From the NCBI GenBank assembly GCA_030248295.1, contig JASANH010000497.1:62001-126000 (forward strand): a stretch of 64,000 bases of DNA, written 5' to 3'. The notes under the pieces are model-generated. The model was not told the DNA's origin and searched no databases. It saw nothing but the letters and a program-made list of their open reading frames with translations. The position numbers and the translations under genes are program-made. Positions 12,326 through 41,999 of the stretch are shown here, one piece after another (the stretch's first letter is position 1; every line of letters starts with the position of its first letter). Origin of the DNA: Mesodorylaimus sp. YZB2_4. Lineage: Eukaryota > Nematoda > Enoplea > Dorylaimida > Dorylaimidae.

Positions 12326-12689
12326 TTTTTTCATTGTTTTCACTTCATCCCAATCTGAGTGAGTCATTTCTCCCACTCTTATTTCTCCAGTTTGAAAGTG
12401 CTGTTTTTACATGACTACTTTGCTAGGGTCTGGACTCTGGTGGATGTCGCTGCATCTGGTGCCTGCTAGGATTCTCCGTAGTCCGAATAAAATTCTTGCC
12501 CTTCAGGATTACGGTAGCCGCTCGGCTTATGGGCAGTGTGGCCGCAGCTTTGTTTCGAAAAGGCGTCGCAGAACCCGCCGCCGTCAGTCATACTGTAGGC
12601 ATCCCTTGTTGCCATGGCAACCTTGGTCAAAACTGTTTTAGAAGTCCCGAAGTGGAAGTTCAACAGTTTTACCCCAGTTCCAAAAACTG

Positions 12690-14248
12690 ATGTCTGCTTT
12701 GAAAGCCGTGCATTCTCTGGCCAGCGAGGCCACCACGACCAGTGGTTATGTAATCAGACCGAATTTTCAGAAAAAGTGAGTTCCAAACAGGAGATTTTTC
12801 TTTTGCTGATCTGATAACCACGTTATAGGTTTCGTGCAGCCGTAATTAAACCTAAAATTCGTGATGTTCTGGCCGAGCAGTTGGGCGATAAGGAATACGA
12901 TGCGAAAACAGTCGACGAACTGACCAAAAGTGTGGCCGATGCCATCAGGACCATGCTGAAAGGTGACCAAATTTCTGTTGGTCCTTCCATTTGCATGTGC
13001 TGTCTGCACCACCGAAACCTGACATTATCAATTGGTATCGTAATCAATTTTTTGGCTGCCTTCGCTCGTTTGCACAGCACGGCTAACAGGAAAACATACA
13101 CAGGAGAAAACAGGGTTTAAAATGTGTAGTCGCCATGAAATATCTGGAGCGGCTGTTCTAGACGAGCAAGTTGCAATTGAGCAAATTCTCTCTGAAATAT
13201 ACGCTCAAGGTATGAAAAACCGACTCCTACCATGCATGGAGAGAGGGTGCAGGGGGGAGGAAGGATCCAGCGGCTATGAAGTTGGGCCGTAGGCTTCCCG
13301 CATGTTCGATTCCCGGCCCCCGAGCAACTTGTGTCGGGGAGATGAAATGTATACAATTAACAGACCAAAGTCCAAAACATCAGGGCCTTGTCGCAGTTAT
13401 CTGATCTGTCTTGTTTGTCCATGCTTGCTTTTGTAACCCTCTCGCCTGGCTGCGGCGGGTGGCAGAGATTGATTGATCCCGCTGGCTGAAAAACGTCAAC
13501 CCGCCTGGTTGATGTTTCAGCCGCAGGTGTAGCCGCATGACTTTCCTGCTCCAGTTGGAGTTGGAGAGATTCGTCCTAGGCATTGCAGGCTTGGTTATAC
13601 GTTACCGCGCCACTGCACCCAGAAGGATTGTAGTCCAGTCTGGAACTCAATTCTCTGCAGGTAGCTGCTGCTGGACACGCCAGCCGTCAAAGTTATGCTT
13701 CAGCTGTAGTCTGTCATGGACTTGGTGTTGCATTCCGTCCAGTAGGCCCCAGGGTGCACGGACCTGTCACAGTAGAGTAGGTCTGCATCAAATGACATCT
13801 GGTCACTCGCCAATGCCTAGCACTACACCAATCTGCAGTACTGCGCAGTAAAAAGTTGTGCATGGTGCACACTGCAGGTGCAAGTATGCCTTGCTGCGGA
13901 CTTTGTCCGCAGACTTCGGTCGGCCACAATCCTTTGTACGCCTGCCAGGCTCGGTTCGACTTGTTTGCAGCCACGCAACAAGCACAAGGCCACCAACTAC
14001 TTTTCTGTATTCAGATTTGGACCTGGCTCGGTACAAGTTCATTGTGCAAGTCGCCATTGGCGAGCAGCGAGGCGAAGGTGTCAAGTAGGGTGGCAGTGGG
14101 CGCTGACCCGCTGGTTTCAACCATCCTCCATTTCAGGATGGCGTGCAGGTGCTCGTGGGATGCAGACACGGACAGCTACGCCAATGAGATCTTCATGAAC
14201 AACTCCCTGTTCTGTGTGGCCACAGCGTATGGCATATTCTACTACTAA
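12690..14248 (+). CDS. DYNLT2B: Tctex1-type dynein light chain (DYNLT2B/TCTEX1D2-like)
   Basis: Cytoplasmic or ciliary dynein light chain; in its family this subtype supports retrograde intraflagellar transport through dynein-2. Exons 12690-12775, 12829-12962, 14015-14084 and 14137-14248 join in phase to 133 codons plus TAA, close to the usual family length of about 140. The Tctex1 domain fills nearly the whole protein. Diagnostic stretches are YVIRPNFQKKF at the N-terminal edge, the KEYDAKTVDELTK helix, the core strand YKFIVQVAIGEQRGEGVK, the CSWDADTDSYAN turn and the terminal SLFCVATAYGIFYY, typical of TCTEX1D2. The start ATG is the only one in frame upstream of the conserved region. The long intron 2 contains palindrome-cored repeat copies. 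Confidence 0.93.
13400..13600 (-). repeat. Palindrome-cored dispersed repeat (family C)
   Basis: The core reads CGTCAACCCGCCTGGTTGAT followed by GTTTCAGCCGCAGG. It matches, in inverse orientation, copies at 14380, 24170, 25380 and 38150 that share flanking AAACTCCRACTGGAGC-type sequence. It sits in intron 2 of the dynein light-chain gene. Probably a non-autonomous retroelement. Confidence 0.5.
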
Positions 14249-14379
14249 ACTTGGCTGTCTCTTTTGCTTGTGATCTGCGTGCTAACTGCGCCCTGCAGTA
14301 TGTTGTGGCAGCGAGGGTTGCATGCAGTACTAATCACAATATCATCGCCCATCGCGTTGACTCACTTGTACAACCGACA

Positions 14380-14600
14380 GGTGTAACCAGCGCGCCCAGG
14401 CGGCGGGAGATAGTTGAGACTGAAGTATCTAAAATAAATACCCCGACTGGAGGCAGGTTAGTCTCGCGACTATACATGCCCTAGAAACATCAACCAGAGA
14501 GGTTGATGTCTCCCAGCCAGGGAGAGTATCGATCTCCCGACCGCCCAGGAATGCTGGTTACACAGGTGCATGTCAAACACACGGCTAACGGACGCAAGTC
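14380..14600 (+). repeat. Palindrome-cored dispersed repeat (family C)
   Basis: The core GAAACATCAACCAGAGAGGT continues into TTGATGTCTCCCAGCCAGGG, an imperfect inverted repeat around a 6-base centre, preceded by CCGACTGGAGGCAGG. A second, oppositely oriented copy lies at about 14740-14960. Confidence 0.5.
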
Positions 14601-15070
14601 ATAACAGAGCAGCATAAAAATCACTGATCTCTGTGATCCTTCCCAGCCGAAGCCCGTTTCGCCTAGCTGGCCACCAGCCAAACCTTATACGCAAGGCGGA
14701 CCAGCACGCAGCAGCGTCCCTCAGCGCCTCCACGCCATGGCATCCTCGATTGGACACCGACGTCCTCGGACTGTAGCCACCTCCACTGGCTGGGAGACGT
14801 CAACCTCTTCGGGCGTGTATAGTGGCGAGACTAACCCGCCTCCAGTCGGAGTTTTTGTCCCAGATACTTCGGTCTCTCACTTCTCCCGCCGCCCGGGAGC
14901 AGCCCTGGCGTGCAAGCTCAGCAAGGTTTATAGCTCGCAAACCGACCTCCATCACCGGGAATCGAACCCGGGACGAGTCCAGTCACTCGCCGCAGCACTG
15001 TGGTTGGTCTCTGACCTTGCGTGTGATGTCACAAGCTACAGTCAGCAAGCTAAAAGTCAAAACTTCTCTC

Positions 15071-15356
15071 CAGGGGACTGTTTCACCAAAAAGCGATTAG
15101 CAATGCTTTTAGCCAACCGCTTTAGCAAACCGCAAAATTCATGGCTAATTCGTTGAGATTTTAGCGATGTTTCTTGCTAGCGCGGCATACTGTAGTTTTT
15201 GGTGAAACGCGCACAGCGATTCTCGATGCTAAAATCGTTGCTAGACTAGCAATGGCTACTGCTAGTGGCATGATTTTAGGTGAAACACAGATACGTTGCT
15301 TTTAGCGAGAAACATTGCTTTTAGCATTGCTAAAGCTGTGGTGAAACAGTACCCTG
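15071..15356. mobile_element. Fold-back DNA transposon, hAT-like termini
   Basis: The ends CAGGGGACTGTTTCACC and GGTGAAACAGTACCCTG are inverted repeats. Inside them further inverted motifs (AGCAATGCTTTTAG / TTTAGCATTGCTAAAG) let most of the 286 bp fold back. CAGGG-type termini are usual for hAT elements. The flanks are CT-rich on both sides (TTCTCTC and TCTCTC), so a target duplication is possible but ambiguous. No transposase is present. Confidence 0.65.
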
Positions 15357-15547
15357 GTCTCTCAAACATGCGCAGTCCAGAGTTGGAGCCACCTTATATT
15401 ACGATGTCACCGAATAAAGCATGACTGAATGAACGGGATGCTCTCTGTAAGCTTGAAGATCTCAAGTTGGCTAGCACTCAGCGCGAGACTAACCTGCATG
15501 AAGGAAGGTCAGACCCACACAGCCTAAACTTAGGTGGACCGGTCTCG

Positions 15548-15700
15548 TGGCCTGGCGGGTTAGGCCCTGTCGCGCCAGGTGCGCAGTCACGGGCGAGTGT
15601 TCGACTCGCGGCCGGTAAATAAATTCTTGTATGATGTGTCCCTTCGCCCTCGAGTGCGCTGTTTAGCGCTTGGTAATGTGGTAAAACAGGAGCAGGTGGT
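15548..15700 (+). repeat. tRNA-derived SINE
   Basis: Starts GTGGCCTGGCGGGTTAGGCC and carries a B-box-like GAGTGTTCGACTCGCGGC, then GGTAAA and a body containing TAATGTGGTAAAACAGG. The element at 48290-48400 shares this order and the ACTCGCGGC...GGTAAA segment, so the two are copies of one SINE family. Confidence 0.55.
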
Positions 15701-16209
15701 TTGACTGCTGGCCAGCTCGGGGCAAAACGAGCTTAGGCGCGGAAGAATTGAGGGGCTCCATGCATAAAGGTCACATGCGACAAATTTTGAGATTTGGAGT
15801 TGAAAGGTGTTTAGTGAGTTTTCGAGTGCGCTCTTTCTGAATAAAATCGCCATTTGTGCGCAGGTCTAACGGCTTGGGCATGCAGGATGGTCACATGTGC
15901 AGGAATTTCACAAGGCTCGGGTGGAAAAGGCTAATATGTGACGCAATGAACAAATAGCAATAGAAAATAGTCTCCGCATGTCTGCAACCTCTTGGTAACT
16001 TTGCGAAAGCTGTCCAATCTGTGGGCAATACTTGGTTTCTGTTTTTGATTTATCAAATTTTGCAAAATAGGAAGGGATTCAGATTATGATTAGTGCATGA
16101 GTACACGTATCAGATCAAGGAACATACTGTATGGCATGCATCTGCGGCTAGTGACGACTCACAATGTTCCTCTATACCGACAATGTTTTCCTCGCCAGTG
16201 AGGCCAGAG

Positions 16210-16470
16210 CAGCGACCCAGAGGAATACCCGATCGGTTGGACGAATATGGCCTACAGCTAAACACCCAGACTGATGGCACCATCACCATCGATAATGAAG
16301 AACTGAAGAAGACTGGAGAATTCTGGTTCGTGGGTTCAATCATCAGCCAGGACCGAAGTGTTGTAGCTGACGTTCGAGCAAGAATACAAGCAGCCTGGAT
16401 GAAGTGGCGCCAGTTGACAGGTGCGACTGATGGATCATGGACAAGGTCAGAATGCTGGCCTGCTTCATCC
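16210..16470 (+). pseudogene. Truncated LINE reverse-transcriptase remnant
   Basis: The + frame encodes DRLDEYGLQLN, a TDGTITIDNEELKKTGEF segment, VGSIISQDRSV, then DVRARIQAAWMKWRQLTG. This is the thumb-side region of non-LTR retrotransposon reverse transcriptases (the FRYLGSxIS...DVxxRIxxAWxKW pattern). The catalytic YADD region and the rest of the ORF are missing and the frame degrades near SECW, so it is a dead 5'- and 3'-truncated fragment. Confidence 0.8.
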
Positions 16471-16494
16471 GCCCATGAGCAGGCCCTCAACACT

Positions 16495-16670
16495 GTTGAG
16501 GCTCGACTAGCAGTCGATACTGTGCACGGAGCTGGCAGCTGGGTGCGTCACCCTTCAGGGAGACTAGGTCGGAAAACTTGGGGCTTCCCTGGGTTTCTGG
16601 CTGCCGTGGTGCAAAAGCTCCGCCGGTCACTCCCCTCAGTAACTCGTATCACAACATTATGGAGATGCGG
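16495..16670 (+). repeat. Dispersed repeat family D
   Basis: Begins AGGCTCGACTAGCAGTCGAT and includes GTCACCCTTCAGG and a CCTGGGTTTCTGGC segment. Recognisable copies occur at 27560-27725 and 50265-50430, with TGATGTTTCAGCCATG-like cores that may link it to family C. It directly abuts the LINE remnant. Confidence 0.45.
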
Positions 16671-17984
16671 ATGCTCCGGTGAAGCTTGAGTATCACGTGG
16701 TGGGGTCGCAACATGACATTTCCAATGCCATATCCAATTTCAGATTTCGATCACCTCAGGGGAGGAGATTTGGATCCTACTGTGAAAGTGGATCTCATGA
16801 CATCCGACGTTGCCATCGAATCAAAAAGCGAAAGTTTAAGATTCAAAAAACAAAGTGCCCTACATCCTGCAAATTCACCATGGTATTTGCAACAGCGTCA
16901 CTGAAACTGATGGGAGCAGAACCGCGGTCTTTGTTGCTGCAAGTGACGATGATGATGAATTCTGCTTGCTACCTGAGAATTTTGATCATTTTTTGGAGAA
17001 AAACAGCATCAAATTTAGGGAATAGTCACATGTTACCGTTATGCACCCGGAAGATGCAGAAAATAAAAAGGTTATATGTGGGACATAGAACCTATGCGCT
17101 GGGAGTCAGTGGAGAGTAAAGGTCATATGTACGTTTGACTGGCTAATTAAAAGCCCGGAGTACATTGAATCGGCATGTTAGGGCTAAAAACCTTTAAACC
17201 AGTTAGGAACTGGAATAATTGAATTTAAAGTCATGAGCATCTTCGTTTCTGTAGCGGCGGTCATTAAAATTTGGTTGCAATTATCTCAAAATCAGGTTTT
17301 TGTCACGTATGACCGTTATGCATGGAGCCCCTCAGGCCAGTGATTGCTTATGCTGCTCTGATACCACTCGCCTTCCTCCGTGTACCTGCATGCGGTGTAA
17401 TGCAAGCACAGCTGCTCATGTTTGGCGTTTTACCTGACCGACCTGTGCTGCATCTGCTGCCAGCTTCTAGTGCCTGCATTGATTCCCGTGCCGTCTGCAG
17501 TTGCACAGTCGAACAGGCCGGAAAGTCACGCTCCTTCCCCACAGGCACGCCAATTACATTTTGTAGCACATCTTCAAAAATGCAATGTAATCTCATCGAG
17601 GACACACCGACTTTTCGATCCTTTAATGGCGCACATTATTTGCATAGGTAGAGCGAAAGATCCAAAACAGCACAGCACAGATACTGTAGGAAAAAGCCAA
17701 ACTATGCAATTCAAAACATGAGAAACTCGTCAAGAAAAATTTGGCAACGGGGTTGAGAAATGAGACATTTTGAGCTAAGCCTCGTTGGGATATTATCGCT
17801 AATAATTAAGCATAAAGCGTCAGCTAAAGTTCAAAGCAGCACAATGCTAAAGGACGACCAACTAGAAACTGTACATTTTGATCACAGCCGAAATACTTGC
17901 GTTTTTAGAAAAATCTATGCCTAAATTTGGAAAAAATATTTTACAGATCGTTGTAGTAAAGAAATATGCGAATACAACCGGGCG

Positions 17985-37185
<19,201 letters not shown>

Positions 37186-37246
37186 GATAGAGAATTAGTG
37201 ATGAGGGGGGTGTAATGCAGTGATAATGACAAGGAATCCAGTGACT

Positions 37247-37465
37247 TATTGCTGTTTCGAGCGGAGACGATGCTCGAGTTCTTGTCGCTTCGACGACAGC
37301 CAGTAATCAGTCTCTCCAGCGCAAGAAAATGTGGGGAGAGAAAAAAGAAAGCTACTCGTCGATGTCCGATTTAGGTGGCCATCGAGACGGTGGAGGTATT
37401 GGGTCGTAGGTTGGCGACACTATTAAGGGGACTGGCGGCGGGCCCTGGCGACCACGCTTTCGCTC
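37247..37465 (-). CDS. Possible C-terminal exons of an unidentified upstream gene
   Basis: Two adjacent minus-strand frames look coding. One (37352-37465) is Pro-rich, includes VSPTYDPIPPPSRWPPKSD and stops with TAG. The other (37247-37317) includes TDYWLSSKRQELEHRLRSK and stops with TAA. They could be alternative or consecutive 3' exons of the gene that includes the 39468-39871 exon, but no phase-perfect splice between them was found. Located just upstream of the Cav2 start. Not recognised. Confidence 0.3.
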
Positions 37466-38149
37466 CGTTGCGTTTCCGCTTCTCGCTTACTTTCAGCCGA
37501 GCGAGACGAGCCCGGCCTAGGAGCCGGAGTTAAGACGAGGGAGGAGGGGGGAGGGGCGAATCTATAGGAGCCAGCGGTTTGGTCATTACGCCAGCGTATT
37601 TGTCACCAGTATTGATGAATTCTAACTCAATCGAAAAACTGCCGCCAGTCGTGGCTAGCGCGCGTAAAGTGCATTTTCGAGAAACGTTTTCCTGCGTCTA
37701 TTGGCCGAGAAAGAGATTATTATGCTGGCCAGAAGGCGCTGATCGATTTCGAGTCGCGACGTTTTGTCCATCTAAGCCGGACGCCTAGGAGCAGGTTTCG
37801 AAAAGCCTCTGCCAATAAGCGACGGGCACAAATCCGGATCAACAAGGCCGCTGTCATAACGAGTCAGCTAATCATAAGGCGTCCTACCTCGCGGCACCCT
37901 CCAACCCTCAGGCCGCGAGAAGAATCGCCTCATTTGTGCACCCGTCGCCGATGAATGAGATGTCCTTGGAAAACACGAGTGATCATTTGCTCGAATTTCC
38001 AACCTTTTCCATGGGCACCGGCCAGCTTTACTGAGTATGGCACGCATAAGGTGGCTGGTCATGCCCAGCAAGTCCTCAATGACAGGTCTTGCAGTCTGAT
38101 CGTGTGCGTGCTGGCTGACTCTGAGTGAGACTGGCTTTGGTTCAGAATG

Positions 38150-38300
38150 GAGTCAAGACCTGTAACCGAGCCTGGCAGGCGCGGAAGCGAGTGTGCGGAA
38201 CGAAAACTCCGACTGGAGCAAGGCGAGTCTTGCTGCAGAAACATCAACCCGACGGGTTGACGTCTCCCGGCTAGCGGAGATCAATCATTCAGACTGAGTA
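38150..38300 (+). repeat. Palindrome-cored dispersed repeat (family C)
   Basis: Contains GAGCCTGGCAGGCGCGGAAG, AAACTCCGACTGGAGCAAGG and the core GAAACATCAACCCGACGGGT followed by TGACGTCTCCCGGC. This is the best-preserved copy of the core. Confidence 0.6.
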
Positions 38301-38393
38301 GTGGTCGAGTGGGTGGGCGTCCGTTTGGTGGGAAAGCTTCGACTCCAGCCCGGGTAAGCCTCTAGTCCATCTGGCGGGCGGATTCGTCTCCAT

Positions 38394-38582
38394 CTGAAAC
38401 TATATTTTACACATCCTGTGCAGGAATGTGGCATTTCTTGGCTGTCGAGAGACAAATGGAAGGTTTGTTTGGGTTATTTGAGAGAAAATTCTAAAATAGC
38501 TTCGCATGCCGAGCATCCTGCGAATAGAAAAGGGCAAAAAAGTGCCACATTACTGCACGGGGTGTGTAAAAGTTAGTTTCAG
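38394..38582. mobile_element. MITE, TIR family A
   Basis: Ends CTGAAACTATATTTTACACA and GTGTGTAAAAGTTAGTTTCA, 189 bp apart, non-coding. Confidence 0.7.
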
Positions 38583-38785
38583 ATAATGGCGGTTTTATCC
38601 TAGGTGGTATAAGACCTACGATTTCAGACATCGGTAGCCACAATATAGAAGATGACTCGTGATTACAAGCCGGAGAACAAAAGATTTGATGAGCTTTGCA
38701 ACAATACGCGCCAAGTAGGGCCCCTTTGAAGAAGCCCTGTGGCAAATTCAACGAAGCTCAATCTAAGGGACAAGAATTCTTGTTT

Positions 38786-38955
38786 TCCTGTTAGCCGTGC
38801 CCCGAAGTCCCACTTCCGACCCCGCCACAAGCTGAAATCTGATCGAGTGGAGTCATTATGACATGAAAAACTGATAGTGCCAAGCACTTGCTTTTTGTTG
38901 ACTGCCGCTCGGCAAGAATACAGCGGGTATTCGATAGGCACGGCTAACAGAAAAT
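38786..38955. mobile_element. MITE, TIR family B
   Basis: Ends TTTTCCTGTTAGCCGTGCC and GGCACGGCTAACAGAAAAT, 170 bp, non-coding. Confidence 0.6.
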
Positions 38956-39467
38956 GTCAAACCCGACACGGTGTAATAATTTGGCAACCAAAAACTACTG
39001 ATCGGATCACAATAACTGGGGACCGTCGATATTTTGTTAGCCATCCTATGCCTAGTGTTTGAGTGACCAAACAATTCTGAGGATGTTCCAACTTGTGAGA
39101 AACCCGTCCGAAGCTCCCTGCTGGGATTCTACCACACCGATTGTGACAACCCACCTCAGTCGTTGGTATTTGAAGAAATAATAATAATTCAGAGCCTGTT
39201 CCCTAATAGCTTCTGAAAATGTCATCTTGGAAAACTGATCCGGTGAACTAATTGTAGAACCGCTCGTGGACCCGAGGGACTAAGATTTGATTTAGAGGGA
39301 TGGCACGGGGCGCAGTGCAGCCATTAGCTAAGTGGTCCACGCAAGTTAAGGGCTAGTCCAAACTCTAATTAGGGGGGGGGGGGGCAAGCACGTTGCTCCG
39401 ATGGACATCCGGTCGAAATGTCGGTTCAGATTTGGAAAATGCACAGAAACTGGTCCCACTCACGTAC

Positions 39468-39871
39468 TTTGTTGGAACGGCAGCGATTCGGACAATGTTC
39501 CTGAGGCCTTCCTCGGGACTGAATATGGCGCCGTGATGACTAGGCGAGTCGGCATCGATCGGCCCGTCGGGATCGCTCGAACATTTCGGGCCATCAGAGC
39601 CCAGGAATTTTTGTAGGAGAGCGGGTTTCTTGTGATCGGCCAAAATGGTGGTGGCGTAAACAGTGCGTGTCGGGTGTGCTTCCAGGCCGCTGTCGCTCTC
39701 CGTTTCCCACTTGACATTGTTGCGGACACGATCGATGGGTTGTGAGTGGGGTGCTAGTATTTGCTGCAGAGGCATGGTGTTGGCTGGTTTCAGCATGGAT
39801 CCATACGAGGAGATGGAAGACGAGGAGGCGGCGGGAAGGCGGCCACCAACGCGCACTACCGCACGAGGCAT
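39468..39871 (-). CDS. Putative first coding exon of an unrecognised protein
   Basis: A 134-codon open frame starting MPRAVVRVGGRLPAASSSS. It is preceded in frame by a TAA with no acceptor between, so the ATG is the probable start, and it ends at the strong donor CAAA/GTACGTGAG in phase 2. The composition is Ser/Pro-rich with a hydrophilic middle (KKPALLQKFLGSDGPK). No family is recognised. Continuation exons are uncertain; 37247-37465 is a candidate. The GATA-motif minisatellite starts directly upstream. Confidence 0.45.
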
Positions 39872-39874
39872 GGT

Positions 39875-40520
39875 GATAAGGTGATAAGGAGATTACTCTA
39901 ACTGATTGGCCATATCAGCTTGATTAGTCCGCGCGGTGTGATAAGGTGATAAGCAGCTGCAGTACTTCTGATAAAGTGATAACAGAATGCACCGCGGTCC
40001 CCTTGTGATAGACTGATAAGAGCATGCCGTCCAGTCCACTTCAGTGAACTGATAAGATGTAGTCCAGTCCGATCCTGATATACTGATAAGAATACGCCGC
40101 ACAGTCCACTTCTGATAAAGCGATAACAGAATGACAGTCGCTGCGGAACACGTGACCTGATCTGATAAGAGGATAGAAAAGTGCAATCGACCAGTCCACT
40201 TTGTCAGATACAGACTTATAGCGAAGACCACCTCTCTGATAAGCTGATAAGAGTCAAATTAGGTGCGTCCACTTCTGATAAAAAAGAGTGAAATTCTCTT
40301 CGTTCAATAAACTGACAAAAGAGTAATTGCTGAACTGAGTCCAACTTATAACCTGATATGGAAGTGCAAATGCCCAGTCCGTCCGCCTACTCTGATAAAC
40401 TGCTAAGAAATCAGCTGCCAGTCGAGAATGTCATCAATAATAAGATGGGGTCAGGGATAAGGCCGAGTGTGCAAGCCATCTGGCAGTGGTGATATGACTG
40501 GTGATAAGTACTCATTCTGG
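39875..40520. repeat. GATAAG-pair minisatellite
   Basis: Repeated pairs of the form TGATAAGNTGATAAG (two WGATAR sites about 9 bp apart), recurring roughly every 50-70 bp with a linker of the type CAGTCCACTT. Examples are at 39872, 39937, 39970, 40010, 40230. It lies immediately upstream of the ATG at 39871 on the minus strand. Confidence 0.75.
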
Positions 40521-40924
40521 CCTCGCGCACAGCCCGTCGCACCAATTAGTTCTAATAGCTGTGTACTTTGGGCGAATAATTTTCACGAAAATATCATTTG
40601 GAAAATATCAAAATTTTCAAGCATACCATCCGGAAATAAGGTTTTGGTGGAGGGAAGAAGCAGTAGGTGCATAAAGGGCGAGTGAGGAGGAGAGCAGTTG
40701 TGCTCATTACGAATAACAAAGAGCGAGCCGCCACCAAGCTCGTCCGTTTTCAATTAACCTTCTTTCATTCCCAGAGGTGAGGCGGAACGAAAGCGGCATT
40801 TTGTAATTGTTTTTCGTCTTTCCTACTCAAAGAACACGAAACCATAGGCTCGTCGGCGCGAGCAGACTCGGGCAAAAAATGGACGAGCTGCTTCAGAAAT
40901 GAAGCCTTCTCGCTCATTGAGCTC

Positions 40925-41733
40925 CTAATGAAATCTTGGTGGAAGATGACTAGGAAAGGAAAGAAAGCCGTTAAAGCCGTAACCGAATTCTTCGATGCTA
41001 CTCGTTGCCGCCGGCTGGCCGGGGACGAGGCTAGAACCAACGAAGAGGGTCTTCATTTATGGCAGCCACCAAGAAGCACAAAAAAGACCAAACTCGGAGT
41101 CTATCTTCTTGGCTTTTGATTCGTCACGGGATTAAGGCTGGTCGGAGGAAGAATAGCGAGGAGACGCGTCCAAGCATGGGCCAGCATCAGGGACGGGCAT
41201 GGACTGGTCGAAGAGGATCAATGCGAGCAGAGATAGCCATGTCGAGTGATTGCAACAAATGATAGGGCTGGCGGGAGGCTGGCTCGTAGATGAGTGCTTC
41301 GATTGCTGCCGCAAGAGCAGTCAATGAGCCGAGCGAGAAAGAGAGGCTATCCTGGTCGACAGGAAACCATCACTTTTTGCACGCCTTCAGAGCTAGATGA
41401 TCTGAGTGCATTGCATACTCTGAGTTTGTATTTCTATTTTTAGAGACAAATTATTTGAGTGGAATAATTCACTTTTTCACCAAGCACCTCGAACTTACTT
41501 TTCGGATCCCGATGACAAAGATTTCGATTTTGGTGCATCGCTGGCACTGGAACGCGTTTTTGAGCGTTCAGTTATGGTGGATAAGGATTTGGAATTATCG
41601 TTGCTGGATGAGGATTTTTGTTGAAAATGGTGATGAGCGATCCTAGAGCACAGGGAATATAATTTAGGGTGGGCTCAGGCGAGTTTTGGTCCTACCGATG
41701 CTGGCGTCGATGAATATGCGAGGAGAATGCCAT
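40925..41733 (-). CDS. Small Ser-rich orphan protein, 3 exons
   Basis: Exons 41733-41696, 41642-41499 and 41030-40925 join in phase to 95 codons plus TAG. The start MAFSSHIHRRQHR is preceded directly by an in-frame TAA. Exon 2 is Ser/Lys-rich (SLSTITERSKTRSSASDAPK). Exon 3 (SSIEEFGYGFNGFLSFPSH) ends in RFH. Donors are GTAGGA and GTAAGTT, acceptors CTCTAG and TTCTAG. No signal peptide, no membrane segment, no family recognised. Exon 2 could instead belong to a larger gene, because the exon at 47692-47917 ends in the same phase. Confidence 0.4.
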
Positions 41734-41999
41734 TTATGGACATAAAATGAGCCGCGGCTGAGATTGTGGTCGGAACAAAAGAGCACTATTCGAAAGAGAC
41801 CCGACTAAAGAGCAGAAATGAGCTGAATCGAAACAAGTTAGGTCGGTTTGTGCCACAGGGGACAGATTATGGCGCTTCGAGTCCGAAAATGGGGACAATA
41901 ATGGTCCTCGGTGGACGGGGTCAATGCCGGCGTGCACGAACTGCCAGTCGAGAGTCGACGAGGTAGGGAATATTGGAGACGAGGAGGAGACGCCGCGTG

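Larger units (their letters stand above)
14249..17984. other. Intergenic repeat-rich interval
   Basis: No supported gene. It contains two family-C repeat copies (14380-14600 and about 14740-14960), a fold-back transposon (15071-15356), a SINE head (15548-15700) and a LINE remnant with a family-D repeat (16210-16670). From 16680 to 17984 nothing recognisable is seen apart from the 3' flank of the Cav2 gene. Confidence 0.5.
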
